Assembly: GCA_045605385.1 (NCBI GenBank)
Contig: JAZUPW010000037.1
Location: 1 to 12,380 of the forward strand
DNA: 12,380 bases
Source: SIG607 sp045605385
GTDB lineage: Bacteria; Bacillota; Clostridia; Oscillospirales; Acutalibacteraceae
Reading direction: 5' to 3'
The notes beneath the pieces were generated by a model. It saw nothing but the letters and a program-made list of their open reading frames with translations, did no database searches and had not been told where the DNA came from. Positions 5,437-12,239 of the stretch are shown piece after piece (the stretch's first letter is position 1; the number at the start of each line of letters is the position of its first letter). The position numbers were made by a program, and so were the translations under genes.

Positions 5437-6552
5437 ATGACGAAACAAAAACAAAATAACAAATTTTACTCCCTTGATGCAATATTAAAAAAGAACGCTG
5501 ATTATAATATTGTTTTTGGGGAACGCTCCAACGGCAAAACATACGCCGCCTTATTGTACGGTCTGAAACGGTATGTAAAAGACGGTACACAAATTGCGTA
5601 TGTTAGGCGATGGCGTGAAGATTTGCGCGGCAAACGCGGCGAAACGCTTTTTGCGGCACACGTCCAAAACGGCGTAATTGAGGAAATAACAGACGGTAAA
5701 TTTAACCGTATCGTACACAAAAGCGGCAAATATTACTTTGCGTTTTACGATACCGAAAACGAAACAACACAATTAAACGAAACGCCGTTTTGTTATTCGT
5801 TTTCGCTGTCAGAGCAGGAACACGAAAAAAGTACAAGTTATCCAAACGTTAATATAATAATATTCGATGAGTTTTTAACACGTCAATATTATTTGCCCGA
5901 TGAGTTTATGTTGTTTATGAATTTGTTATCCACAATCATAAGACAGCGAAACAACGCGCAAATATTTATGTTAGGTAACACCGTTAACAAATATTGCCCC
6001 TACTTTGCAGAGATGGGACTGAAAAACATTCCAACGCAAAAACAAGGCACGATTGATGTTTACAACTTTGGCGAGGACGGCGCAAAGGTGGCTGTCGAAT
6101 ATGCCGCCACGGTCGCCGAAACGAAAAAAAGTAATAAATATTTTTGTTTCGACAATCAAAAACTGCAAATGATTACAGGCGGCAAGTGGGAATTATCGGC
6201 TTATCCTCATTTACCCCGAAAATACGCCCCAAAAGACGTTGTTTTTAAATTCTTTATCGAATTTGAGGAAAATGTATTGCAGTGCAATATTATTGCCACG
6301 GAAACGGATTATTTTCTGTTTATCCACGCCAAAACAACGGAGATAAAAGATTATGACAATCAATTAATTTACACGTTGAAAACAGACGGCAAACCAAACC
6401 ATAAACGCAAATTGATTTCAACGGCAACGGAGTTTGACAAAAAGATAACGAAATTTTTTGCAACGGATAAGGTTTTTTACCAATCCAACGAAATTGGCGA
6501 GATAGTCAGAAATTATATAAAAGTCGCAAACACGAATAATTTGCTTAATTAG
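5437..6552 (+). CDS. Genome-packaging ATPase (phi29 gp16-like)
   Basis: This motor protein pumps the DNA into the prohead by ATP hydrolysis at the connector vertex. The Walker A motif GERSNGKT is at 28-35 and the Walker B motif IIIFDE at 140-145, with Asp144 and catalytic Glu145. A MLGNTVN segment at 178-184 fits the sensor strand that follows in gp16 ATPases. The C-terminal 170 residues correspond to the vestigial nuclease-like domain that contacts pRNA in phi29. The length is 371 aa against 332 aa in phi29. I place the start at ATG 5437 rather than the upstream in-frame TTG at 5395, because that TTG lies inside the promoter, before the predicted transcription start. The gene has its own promoter and terminator, so its dose may be set separately. 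Confidence 0.92.
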   Translation: MTKQKQNNKFYSLDAILKKNADYNIVFGERSNGKTYAALLYGLKRYVKDGTQIAYVRRWREDLRGKRGETLFAAHVQNGVIEEITDGKFNRIVHKSGKYYFAFYDTENETTQLNETPFCYSFSLSEQEHEKSTSYPNVNIIIFDEFLTRQYYLPDEFMLFMNLLSTIIRQRNNAQIFMLGNTVNKYCPYFAEMGLKNIPTQKQGTIDVYNFGEDGAKVAVEYAATVAETKKSNKYFCFDNQKLQMITGGKWELSAYPHLPRKYAPKDVVFKFFIEFEENVLQCNIIATETDYFLFIHAKTTEIKDYDNQLIYTLKTDGKPNHKRKLISTATEFDKKITKFFATDKVFYQSNEIGEIVRNYIKVANTNNLLN

Positions 6553-6589
6553 ATAACGTTTAATTTGTTGGTTAATTTTTGTTAAAATC

Positions 6590-6634
6590 AAATGTTTCAC
6601 GGAAAAAAATTTTTTTAACCGTGAAACATTTTTT
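6590..6634 (+). terminator. Terminator hairpin made of two separated parS half-sites
   Basis: AAATGTTTCACGG (6590-6602) and CCGTGAAACATTT (6619-6631) are perfect 13-bp inverted arms separated by 16 bases of A7T7AA. A T6 run (6629-6634) follows, so this is a good intrinsic terminator for the ATPase gene. Each arm contains the parS half-site TGTTTCAC or GTGAAACA, but the central CACGTG is split. The right arm covers the spacer of promoter P4, so a bound protein or a DNA cruciform could also affect late transcription. Confidence 0.75.
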
Positions 6635-6641
6635 ATATTTG
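6610..6641 (+). promoter_or_regulatory. Late promoter P4 for structural genes
   Basis: The -7 box TATATTTG is at 6634-6641, followed by CGGCG as in P2. The -33 position holds only a T run (6610-6613, spacing 20), so the promoter may be weak or may need help. It overlaps the preceding terminator. The predicted start is near 6648, and the connector ATG at 6664 follows closely. Confidence 0.75.
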
Positions 6642-6663
6642 CGGCGTTATAAAACAAAAAATT

Positions 6664-7707
6664 ATGGCAAAAAACGGCATATACACACGTTTTCAACGTC
6701 TTACAAAAGACAAAGACAGAGCCACGGCGTTTTACATTGATAACACGCTGCAAAAAACTCTGTCAATGTTTCATTATACCAATTTGCCGCCAACGATGCC
6801 GCAAAACGAATTAGAAAACATTTTGCAGCGTTTTGGTTATGCGATTATTGCAGAAGTAAACGGCGATTTGTACGCTTTGCGCGGTGGCTTAGGCGGTGAG
6901 CAAAACGCTTACTACAAACCAACTATTGCAACGGTGGCAAACCCTTATTTAAAACTGACAAAAGATTATGTTATCGAAAACAACAAAGAAGCGGTTTTAT
7001 TTAAAAATGACTACCTTTGCAGCGGTTTAGTACCTATTATTGGAAAATACGCCGTATTGCTTACAGACGCAAATATTAGCCTTAACACCGCCGCCGTATT
7101 GACACGGTTGCAAATGCTAATTAGCGCGTCCGATGACAAAACCAAAAACAGCGCGGATATTTTTGTAGAAAAACTTTTGAACGGTGATTTTACCGTTATT
7201 GCGGAAAACGCTTTTTTGAAGGGTGTAACGGTGCAAAACGTGGACTACCCTTTGGTAATAAAAGATTTGATTGAGTTAACGCAATATTACAAAAGCAACC
7301 TATTGGCGGAAATTGGTTTAAACTCCACGTTTAATATGAAACGTGAACGGTTAACCGAAAACGAAGTATTATTAAATACAGATGAATTACTCCCTTTTGT
7401 AGAAAATATGCTATTTGAACGCCAAACCGCTGTAAATGCTGTAAATGAGAAATACGGCACTAATATAACGGTCGAATTAAAAAGCGTTTGGAAAACAGCA
7501 AAGGAAACAAACGACAAGGCAAGCGAAACAGAGGAAACGGAAACAGACGCGGAAACAGAAACAGACGAAACGGAAACAAACGGCGAGGAAACGGAAACGA
7601 AACAGACCGAAACAACCGAAACGGAAACAGACGAAACGGAAACAAAAAAGATTGTGGAGTTAATCAACGAAATGCGAAACGAGGAAAACGACAAAGAAAA
7701 TGAGTAA
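6664..7707 (+). CDS. Connector / portal protein (phi29 gp10-like upper collar)
   Basis: This protein forms the dodecameric portal at one capsid vertex, through which DNA enters and to which the tail attaches. Support comes from the overall pattern of phi29-type connectors, above all the stretch around residues 219-250 (NSTFNMKRERLTENEV, then LLPFVENMLFERQ), and from its place after the ATPase gene and before the lower collar. The core (about 1-280) matches the family length (309 aa in phi29). The last 60 residues are unusual: a highly acidic Glu/Thr/Asp tract (about 286-326) built from short ET, ETD and ETET units, then a helical KIVELINEMRNEEN end. The gene overlaps the next one by 8 bases (ATGAGTAA), indicating translational coupling. 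Confidence 0.85.
   Translation: MAKNGIYTRFQRLTKDKDRATAFYIDNTLQKTLSMFHYTNLPPTMPQNELENILQRFGYAIIAEVNGDLYALRGGLGGEQNAYYKPTIATVANPYLKLTKDYVIENNKEAVLFKNDYLCSGLVPIIGKYAVLLTDANISLNTAAVLTRLQMLISASDDKTKNSADIFVEKLLNGDFTVIAENAFLKGVTVQNVDYPLVIKDLIELTQYYKSNLLAEIGLNSTFNMKRERLTENEVLLNTDELLPFVENMLFERQTAVNAVNEKYGTNITVELKSVWKTAKETNDKASETEETETDAETETDETETNGEETETKQTETTETETDETETKKIVELINEMRNEENDKENE
7524..7650 (+). repeat. Degenerate GAAACGGAAACAGAC repeat in the connector gene
   Basis: Short purine-rich units of the type GAAAC(A/G)GA or GGAAACAGAC recur and encode a Glu-Thr-(Asp) tract. Such repeats change copy number easily by slippage. They encode an acidic, probably disordered tail on the connector. In a 12-fold ring this would form a dense negatively charged fringe. 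Confidence 0.7.
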
Positions 7708-8266
7708 AGCATACAAAGACATATACAGCGAAAACGGTATTGCAAACATTTTCAATGCCAATTATTCAACCGATTTTAACACGTTGTTTGGCGGTAACAC
7801 CGCCGCCGCCGTGGACGGTTTTATAATGCACCGTTACGCAAACAAACCGTTAACGCCTAACATTGATGAAACAAACGCCGCCGCCGTTGTTATTTCGGTT
7901 ATTGCTGTAAGGTTGGAAGTATGGCGCAAAATGTATGCAGCATTAAGCGCACAATACAACGCCGCAAACAGCCTAAACGAAACACGTACAAAAACGGGTA
8001 CTTTGCAGCGGTCGGCAAATTCGACTAATACCAACGTTAACGCAGAAAAAGCGTTTAATGATACAGAGTTTGTAAGCGACACGCAAAACACGCAAACAAA
8101 CAGCGGTTTAAATACCGATAGTTACAACTTGACGGAAACGGTAACGGCAACCAACGGCAACGCCGCCGAAAGCGTCAAAAACGAAATTGCGCTAAGACAG
8201 CGAAATAATTTGCAAATTGCTATCATAGACGCAATTATTAACGAAATAACATTATTAATCTATTAA
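7700..8266 (+). CDS. Probable lower collar protein (phi29 gp11-like)
   Basis: This would join the connector to the tail knob. The evidence is partly positional: it directly follows, and overlaps, the connector gene, as gene 11 follows gene 10 in phi29. The N-terminal half also follows the family pattern: DFNTLF, then VDGFIMHRYANKPL, an ET pair (DETNAAA) and a WRKMYAAL helix where phi29-type proteins carry a P-Y-N-x-L motif. A Ser/Thr/Asn-rich middle (about 95-145) includes FVSDTQ, resembling a conserved SDTPQ segment. The C-terminal helix ends IIDAIINEITLLIY. At 188 aa it is shorter than phi29 gp11 (293 aa). Another small head-tail joining protein remains possible. Confidence 0.6.
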   Translation: MSKAYKDIYSENGIANIFNANYSTDFNTLFGGNTAAAVDGFIMHRYANKPLTPNIDETNAAAVVISVIAVRLEVWRKMYAALSAQYNAANSLNETRTKTGTLQRSANSTNTNVNAEKAFNDTEFVSDTQNTQTNSGLNTDSYNLTETVTATNGNAAESVKNEIALRQRNNLQIAIIDAIINEITLLIY

Positions 8267-8276
8267 TATTAAGGCT

Positions 8277-9716
8277 ATGGACGTAAAACAAATTTACCAA
8301 TTAGTCAACGCCGCCACTGGTGAAGTTTTGGGCAAAACCGACCTTGTTAGCGAGGATTTGTCCAACATTGTGGACGTTGGCACGGAGATTGTTAACGCTT
8401 CCGCCGTTGACAATTACGTAAAATCACTTGTTAACCGTATCGGCAAGGTGATTTTTGTAAATCGCCCTTACAGCGGCAAAATTCCCTCTATCCTTATGGA
8501 CGGTTGGGAATTTGGAAGCGTTTTGCAGAAAATCACCGCCGAAATACCAACGGCAACGGAAAACGAATCGTGGGAACTCTCCAACGGCACGGAGTACAAA
8601 CAAGACATTTTTTACAAGCCGTCTGTAAGTGCTAAATTCTTTAACTCCAAAATAACCTTTGAAGTACCGATTAGCATCACAGAACGCCAAGTAAAAGAGA
8701 GTTTTGCAAGTGCCGCAGAACTGAACGGTTTTATTTCAATGATTTACGCGGCTGTCGAAAAATCAATGACAATCAAAACCGATGCACTTGTAATGCGCAC
8801 AATTAACAATATGATTTGCGAAACATTCCAAGCAGAGCCGATAAGCGGCGAGGCAAGGGCAATCAATTTGTTAGCGCGTTACAACGCACAATTTGGCAAG
8901 GAATTAACGGCAAGCGCGGCGATTTATGACGCTGATTTTGTAAGGTTTGCGTCTTACATTATTGCGCTGTATGCAGACCGTTTAGGCACGATTTCCACGT
9001 TGTTTAACGTAGGCGGCAAAGACCGTTTTACAAGTGCAGACCGTTTGCACATTGTTTTGCTGTCAGAGTTTGCAAAAGCGGCACAAACCTACCTTTACAG
9101 CGACACCTACCACAATGAGTTTGTGAAATTGCCCCAAGCTGAAACCGTCCCCTATTGGCAAGGCAGCGGCAAAGGTTATTCGTTTGCCGATGTTTCGACA
9201 ATCAAAACCAAAAAGACCGTTGACAACGTTACAACCAATTACGAATATTTTGGCGTTTTGGGTGTTATGTTTGACCGTGATGCGTTGGGTGTGTGCAACC
9301 TTGACAGACGCGTAACAAGTGCTTACAACGCAAAAGCGGAGTTTTTCAACAATTTCTACAAATTTGATGCGGGCTATTTCAATGACACCAACGAAAACTT
9401 TATTGTTTTCTATGTAGCAACCGACACCAACGCAATAACGGTTACTAAGTCAGAGAGCCGCGCCACAATTAGCGGTTTGCCGTCTAAAACAACCGTTGAC
9501 AGCGTTTTGAAGTTGACAGCAACCGCCGCCGAGAATTACGAATTTACCACCACCCCGACATTTGCCTACACCACAAAAGACGGCAACGCGGTAACGGTAT
9601 CTTTTGTAATTGACAGCGAGGACGACACAAAGGCAACTTTGGAAATCAATTTGGCTAACACCAATATTGACGGCACACAAGGCATAACAATCACCGCCGA
9701 GGGTGTAAGCGTCTAA
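8277..9716 (+). CDS. Major capsid protein (phi29 gp8-like) with C-terminal Ig-like domain
   Basis: This protein forms the prolate or isometric shell with an HK97-like fold. Characteristic stretches are FVNRPYSGKIPSILMDGWEFG (about 60-80), YKPSVSAKFFNSKITFEVPI (about 113-132), and ITERQVKESF. Residues 1 to about 380 form the shell domain. From about 383 a separate Ig-like module begins (ITVTKSESRATISGLPS, then LKLTATA and VTVSFVID). phi29 gp8 also carries a C-terminal Ig-like (BIG2-type) domain that decorates the surface, so the architecture fits. The same module type occurs in the tail gene downstream. The start follows AAGG at 8271-8274, the best Shine-Dalgarno-like sequence in the window, which suits a highly made protein. 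An intrinsic terminator follows. Confidence 0.9.
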   Translation: MDVKQIYQLVNAATGEVLGKTDLVSEDLSNIVDVGTEIVNASAVDNYVKSLVNRIGKVIFVNRPYSGKIPSILMDGWEFGSVLQKITAEIPTATENESWELSNGTEYKQDIFYKPSVSAKFFNSKITFEVPISITERQVKESFASAAELNGFISMIYAAVEKSMTIKTDALVMRTINNMICETFQAEPISGEARAINLLARYNAQFGKELTASAAIYDADFVRFASYIIALYADRLGTISTLFNVGGKDRFTSADRLHIVLLSEFAKAAQTYLYSDTYHNEFVKLPQAETVPYWQGSGKGYSFADVSTIKTKKTVDNVTTNYEYFGVLGVMFDRDALGVCNLDRRVTSAYNAKAEFFNNFYKFDAGYFNDTNENFIVFYVATDTNAITVTKSESRATISGLPSKTTVDSVLKLTATAAENYEFTTTPTFAYTTKDGNAVTVSFVIDSEDDTKATLEINLANTNIDGTQGITITAEGVSV

Positions 9717-9739
9717 CATTCCGACACCTAACTAACATT

Positions 9740-9776
9740 TTCACGCCGTTACAAGTTAGCGGCGTGAATTTGTTTT
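9740..9776 (+). terminator. Intrinsic terminator after the capsid gene
   Basis: TTCACGCCG (9740-9748) pairs with CGGCGTGAA (9760-9768) around an 11-nt loop, followed by TTTGTTTT. It lies between capsid and tail genes and no new promoter is visible after it. It is therefore probably leaky, giving more capsid than tail mRNA. Confidence 0.75.
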
Positions 9777-9792
9777 AACAAACAAAAAACAA

Positions 9793-10254
9793 ATGATAAT
9801 TACATTGTATCAATACAGCGGAAAAAATAACGTAGTAAACAAAACGTTATCCAACGGCGTAAACGTGGACGGCACACTAAAAGACGCTTCAAACGTTTTA
9901 CGCCCTATTGTGAAATTTCGCACAAAAACGGATTTGCAAAATATTGCGTCTTACAATTACGTTTATATCGCAGCGTTAAACCGCTATTATTTTGTTAATT
10001 CCGTTGATATTTTGGCGACTGATACATTTTTATTATCTTTGTCCGTTGACGTGTTAAAAACGTATGAAAACGAAATTGCAGCGGCAAGCGGCACGATATT
10101 AAACCGCGAAAACGGAAACAAATTTATTTCAAACCGTGCAAACATTCACGATTTGCGCCCTACATTTGAAAAAATTGATTTTTCGGTAAATGCGCCGTTT
10201 GATGCAGACGGTACGTTAATTATGGTAACACTCAAAGGAAATACAAACAATTAA
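9793..10254 (+). CDS. Tail knob protein, N-terminal part (phi29 gp9-like)
   Basis: This matches the N-terminal tube-forming part of phi29 gp9-type tail knobs. After a short start (MIITLYQYSGKNNVVNKTL) come the typical segments YNYVYIAALNRYYFVNSVD, then LLSLSVDVLKTYENEI, then an ILNRENGNKF segment. In gp9 the equivalent is an aromatic-rich strand pair, an EIDVLQTW-like helix and a V/I-x-R-E stretch. It stops at 153 aa, whereas gp9 has about 600. The remaining C-terminal part is the next gene, which is in the same reading frame after one TAA and two sense codons. It is thus a split tail-knob gene. The leader ACAAAAAACAA before ATG is typical here. Confidence 0.78.
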   Translation: MIITLYQYSGKNNVVNKTLSNGVNVDGTLKDASNVLRPIVKFRTKTDLQNIASYNYVYIAALNRYYFVNSVDILATDTFLLSLSVDVLKTYENEIAAASGTILNRENGNKFISNRANIHDLRPTFEKIDFSVNAPFDADGTLIMVTLKGNTNN

Positions 10255-10260
10255 CGAATT

Positions 10261-11946
10261 ATGGCACAATTTACAAATATTACTAAACCGTCAAACACGC
10301 TTATTACAACTAATAGTTTTACAAAAAGCGGTAATTACTATTATGGCACTTTGGCGTTAACAGCGGCAAGCGGTTACAAATTCGATGCAAACGCCAATAA
10401 ATATTGGCGGTGGGGGGGTGTAAGCGGACGTGTTTTCAAAACGGGTACATTGAGCCTTGACGATACAAAATTAACATTTTCGGTGTCAACGTCTGATGGC
10501 GTTATTGACAGCGATTTGAGCGCAGCCGTTTACATTGATGCCGTTGCAATCGTAGCATCACAGCCAATAACCGCCCCTATAACGCAAAATTGCACAAATT
10601 GTACTACTAATGCGCCGTCAACAATTTCGAGCGATACGACACAATTTAACGTTATTGCCACGCCGTCAAACGGTTATCAATTTAACACCGCCCCTACACT
10701 TGCATTTTATGACAATAACGGTGATATTGTGATTGATAACAACGGAAACCCAGCATATTATCAATTTACCGTGTTAGCGTCCAAATTAAGCGCAAATGTA
10801 ACAATAGACGCAACAACGATAGATTTTAACAACGTTGAAACCGTTGTAATAACAGCAACCGCCGCCGCAATACCACAATATGCAGAAATTACCGTTAACA
10901 CGTCTTTAAACAACGCCACAATTAGCGGCATACCACAAACCGTTTATGAAAATACCGTTTTGCAGTTGACGGCAACCGCAAACACAGACCACGAATTTCA
11001 AAACGCCCCTTATATTTACGGTTTGGACGCAAACGGCAATCCGATAACAATAACATTCACGGTTGCCCAAAACAAGTTAACGGCAACGGTAACGGCTGAT
11101 TTATCGCAGTACGATTTAGACGAAAACACCGTTTTAACGGTGTATGCAACCGCCGCCGCCGTTGTGCCATACGTTGACAAATACGGTACAATCAATTTAT
11201 ATAAAGTAACTACAAACGATTTGGCGGCATTTGCGGCACAAAGGTTTTTTAAAGAAAAACTAAATCCAAGCGACACAAGCGGTTATTTTCAGTTGATTGA
11301 TTTGGGTGATTTTGTTGTAAGTGTAAAACGCTTTTATTGTGCCGTTACAGACGTAATTACAGACGTTTTGAAGTGTGGCAACTATAACACTAATATTGCA
11401 GTCAATACCCCCCAAAATGACAATTTAACCATAAATTGCGGCACGGTTGCAATACCAATGCACAATAATAGCAACGTGGATTTTGACAGCGAAATAAAAT
11501 GTTTTGTACCGTTTGTTGGTTATGTTTCCATACCGTCCGATTATTGCGGCAAAACTATTGGACTGCAATATATTGTTAATTTGGTTAACGGTGATTGTGT
11601 GGCAAAATTGACGTGCAACGGCATTGATATTGATTTTGTACAATGCAGTATAAGCAATGATATTATTTACAAAACCAACAAAGAAAATAATTTTGTAGGT
11701 AATGCAGAGTTTAATTTACAAGTGCTAAAAGGTTTACAGCCGTTTATAAGCGTCAAATATTACACCGATGCCAACGCCCAAATATATAACGCTGATTGTG
11801 TACGTGTTTCGCTTAATTCTGTAATAGGTTATGCACAAATTACAGAGTTAACCAACTTTGCAGCGGCAAACATAACCGAAACCGAAAAAAACACGCTAAT
11901 TGCATCTTTGGCAAACGGCGTTATTTTTGAAAATAGTAGTAGTTAA
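10261..11946 (+). CDS. Tail knob C-terminal part with Ig-like modules
   Basis: Residues 1 to about 300 contain what look like three Ig-like modules (about 1-100, 101-205, 206-301). The third has ITVNTSLNNATISGIPQ, LQLTATA and ITITFTV, clearly related to the capsid C-terminal module. Residues 302-561 resemble the C-terminal part of phi29 gp9-type tail knobs: KYGTINLYKV at the start, a QLIDLGDFVVSV strand, then EIKCFVPFVGYVSIPSDYCG and YIVNLVNGDCVAKL, the pattern of the gp9 tube domain. The gene is in frame with the upstream N-part. The start ATG at 10261 has the ATT-ATG-GC context also seen at the connector start, supporting separate initiation. Likely roles are the tail tube plus receptor or mucus binding by the Ig-like modules, since no separate tail fibre gene exists. 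Confidence 0.75.
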   Translation: MAQFTNITKPSNTLITTNSFTKSGNYYYGTLALTAASGYKFDANANKYWRWGGVSGRVFKTGTLSLDDTKLTFSVSTSDGVIDSDLSAAVYIDAVAIVASQPITAPITQNCTNCTTNAPSTISSDTTQFNVIATPSNGYQFNTAPTLAFYDNNGDIVIDNNGNPAYYQFTVLASKLSANVTIDATTIDFNNVETVVITATAAAIPQYAEITVNTSLNNATISGIPQTVYENTVLQLTATANTDHEFQNAPYIYGLDANGNPITITFTVAQNKLTATVTADLSQYDLDENTVLTVYATAAAVVPYVDKYGTINLYKVTTNDLAAFAAQRFFKEKLNPSDTSGYFQLIDLGDFVVSVKRFYCAVTDVITDVLKCGNYNTNIAVNTPQNDNLTINCGTVAIPMHNNSNVDFDSEIKCFVPFVGYVSIPSDYCGKTIGLQYIVNLVNGDCVAKLTCNGIDIDFVQCSISNDIIYKTNKENNFVGNAEFNLQVLKGLQPFISVKYYTDANAQIYNADCVRVSLNSVIGYAQITELTNFAAANITETEKNTLIASLANGVIFENSSS

Positions 11947-11967
11947 TTTTACGTTTCATTCAAGTTG

Positions 11968-12036
11968 ACGCGGTGGGTGTGTTTGGGTAACTCCATAACG
12001 TACCCCTAAAAACAAACACAAACACCGCGTTTTTTT
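11968..12036 (+). terminator. Final intrinsic terminator of the late operon
   Basis: ACGCGGTG-GG-TGTGTTTG (11968-11985) pairs with CAAACACA-AA-CACCGCGT (12013-12030) with a 2x2 internal mismatch. GGGTA (11985-11989) and TACCC (12001-12005) can pair further inside. T7 follows at 12030-12036. It ends late transcription before the right origin. Confidence 0.88.
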
Positions 12037-12239
12037 AAATTGTTAATAAAATCAAAATATTGCGAATTTAAAGCGATTTTAAAACAAATGATAATTTGTA
12101 TTGCTTTAATCATTTGACGCGAAATTTAGGCGGTTTAAACGCTTTTTAGAATTTTTCAAATAGAATTTTGTAAAGTTTACTTAGATGCCAAAATATATTA
12201 TTTTTGTAAAGATTAACAACTATTTAATAATTATTAACA
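12037..12239. other. Right-end non-coding region
   Basis: About 200 AT-rich bases between the final terminator and the right TIR hold no credible gene. Visible structure includes an inverted repeat CAAATGAT (12085-12092) with ATCATTTG (12109-12116) around 16 bases, and the palindrome GTTTAAAC within 12131-12142. TTAA(C/T) words occur at 12213, 12224 and 12234, again 11 and 10 bp apart as near the left end. It may be part of the right replication origin. Confidence 0.6.

Noticed and set aside
7013..7020. TACCTTTG inside the connector gene and similar boxes inside other genes
   Set aside because: They match TAnnTTTG by chance in coding DNA and sit in conserved reading frames without the full P1-P4 pattern.
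7287..7745. Minus-strand frame of 152 aa, and frames over the ET repeat
   Set aside because: Low-complexity Ser/Val/Phe sequence is the mirror of the connector acidic repeat, and the connector frame is well supported.
10252..10254. Possible stop-codon reassignment or read-through at TAA
   Set aside because: TAA ends most other genes here, including the capsid gene, so reassignment is excluded. The downstream ATG has a start context like that of other genes, so separate initiation is simpler.
12199..12206. TATTTTTG, a match to TAnnTTTG pointing outward at the right end
   Set aside because: There is no -33 box at the right distance, no GC(A/G)GC extension as in the other four promoters, and no gene downstream.
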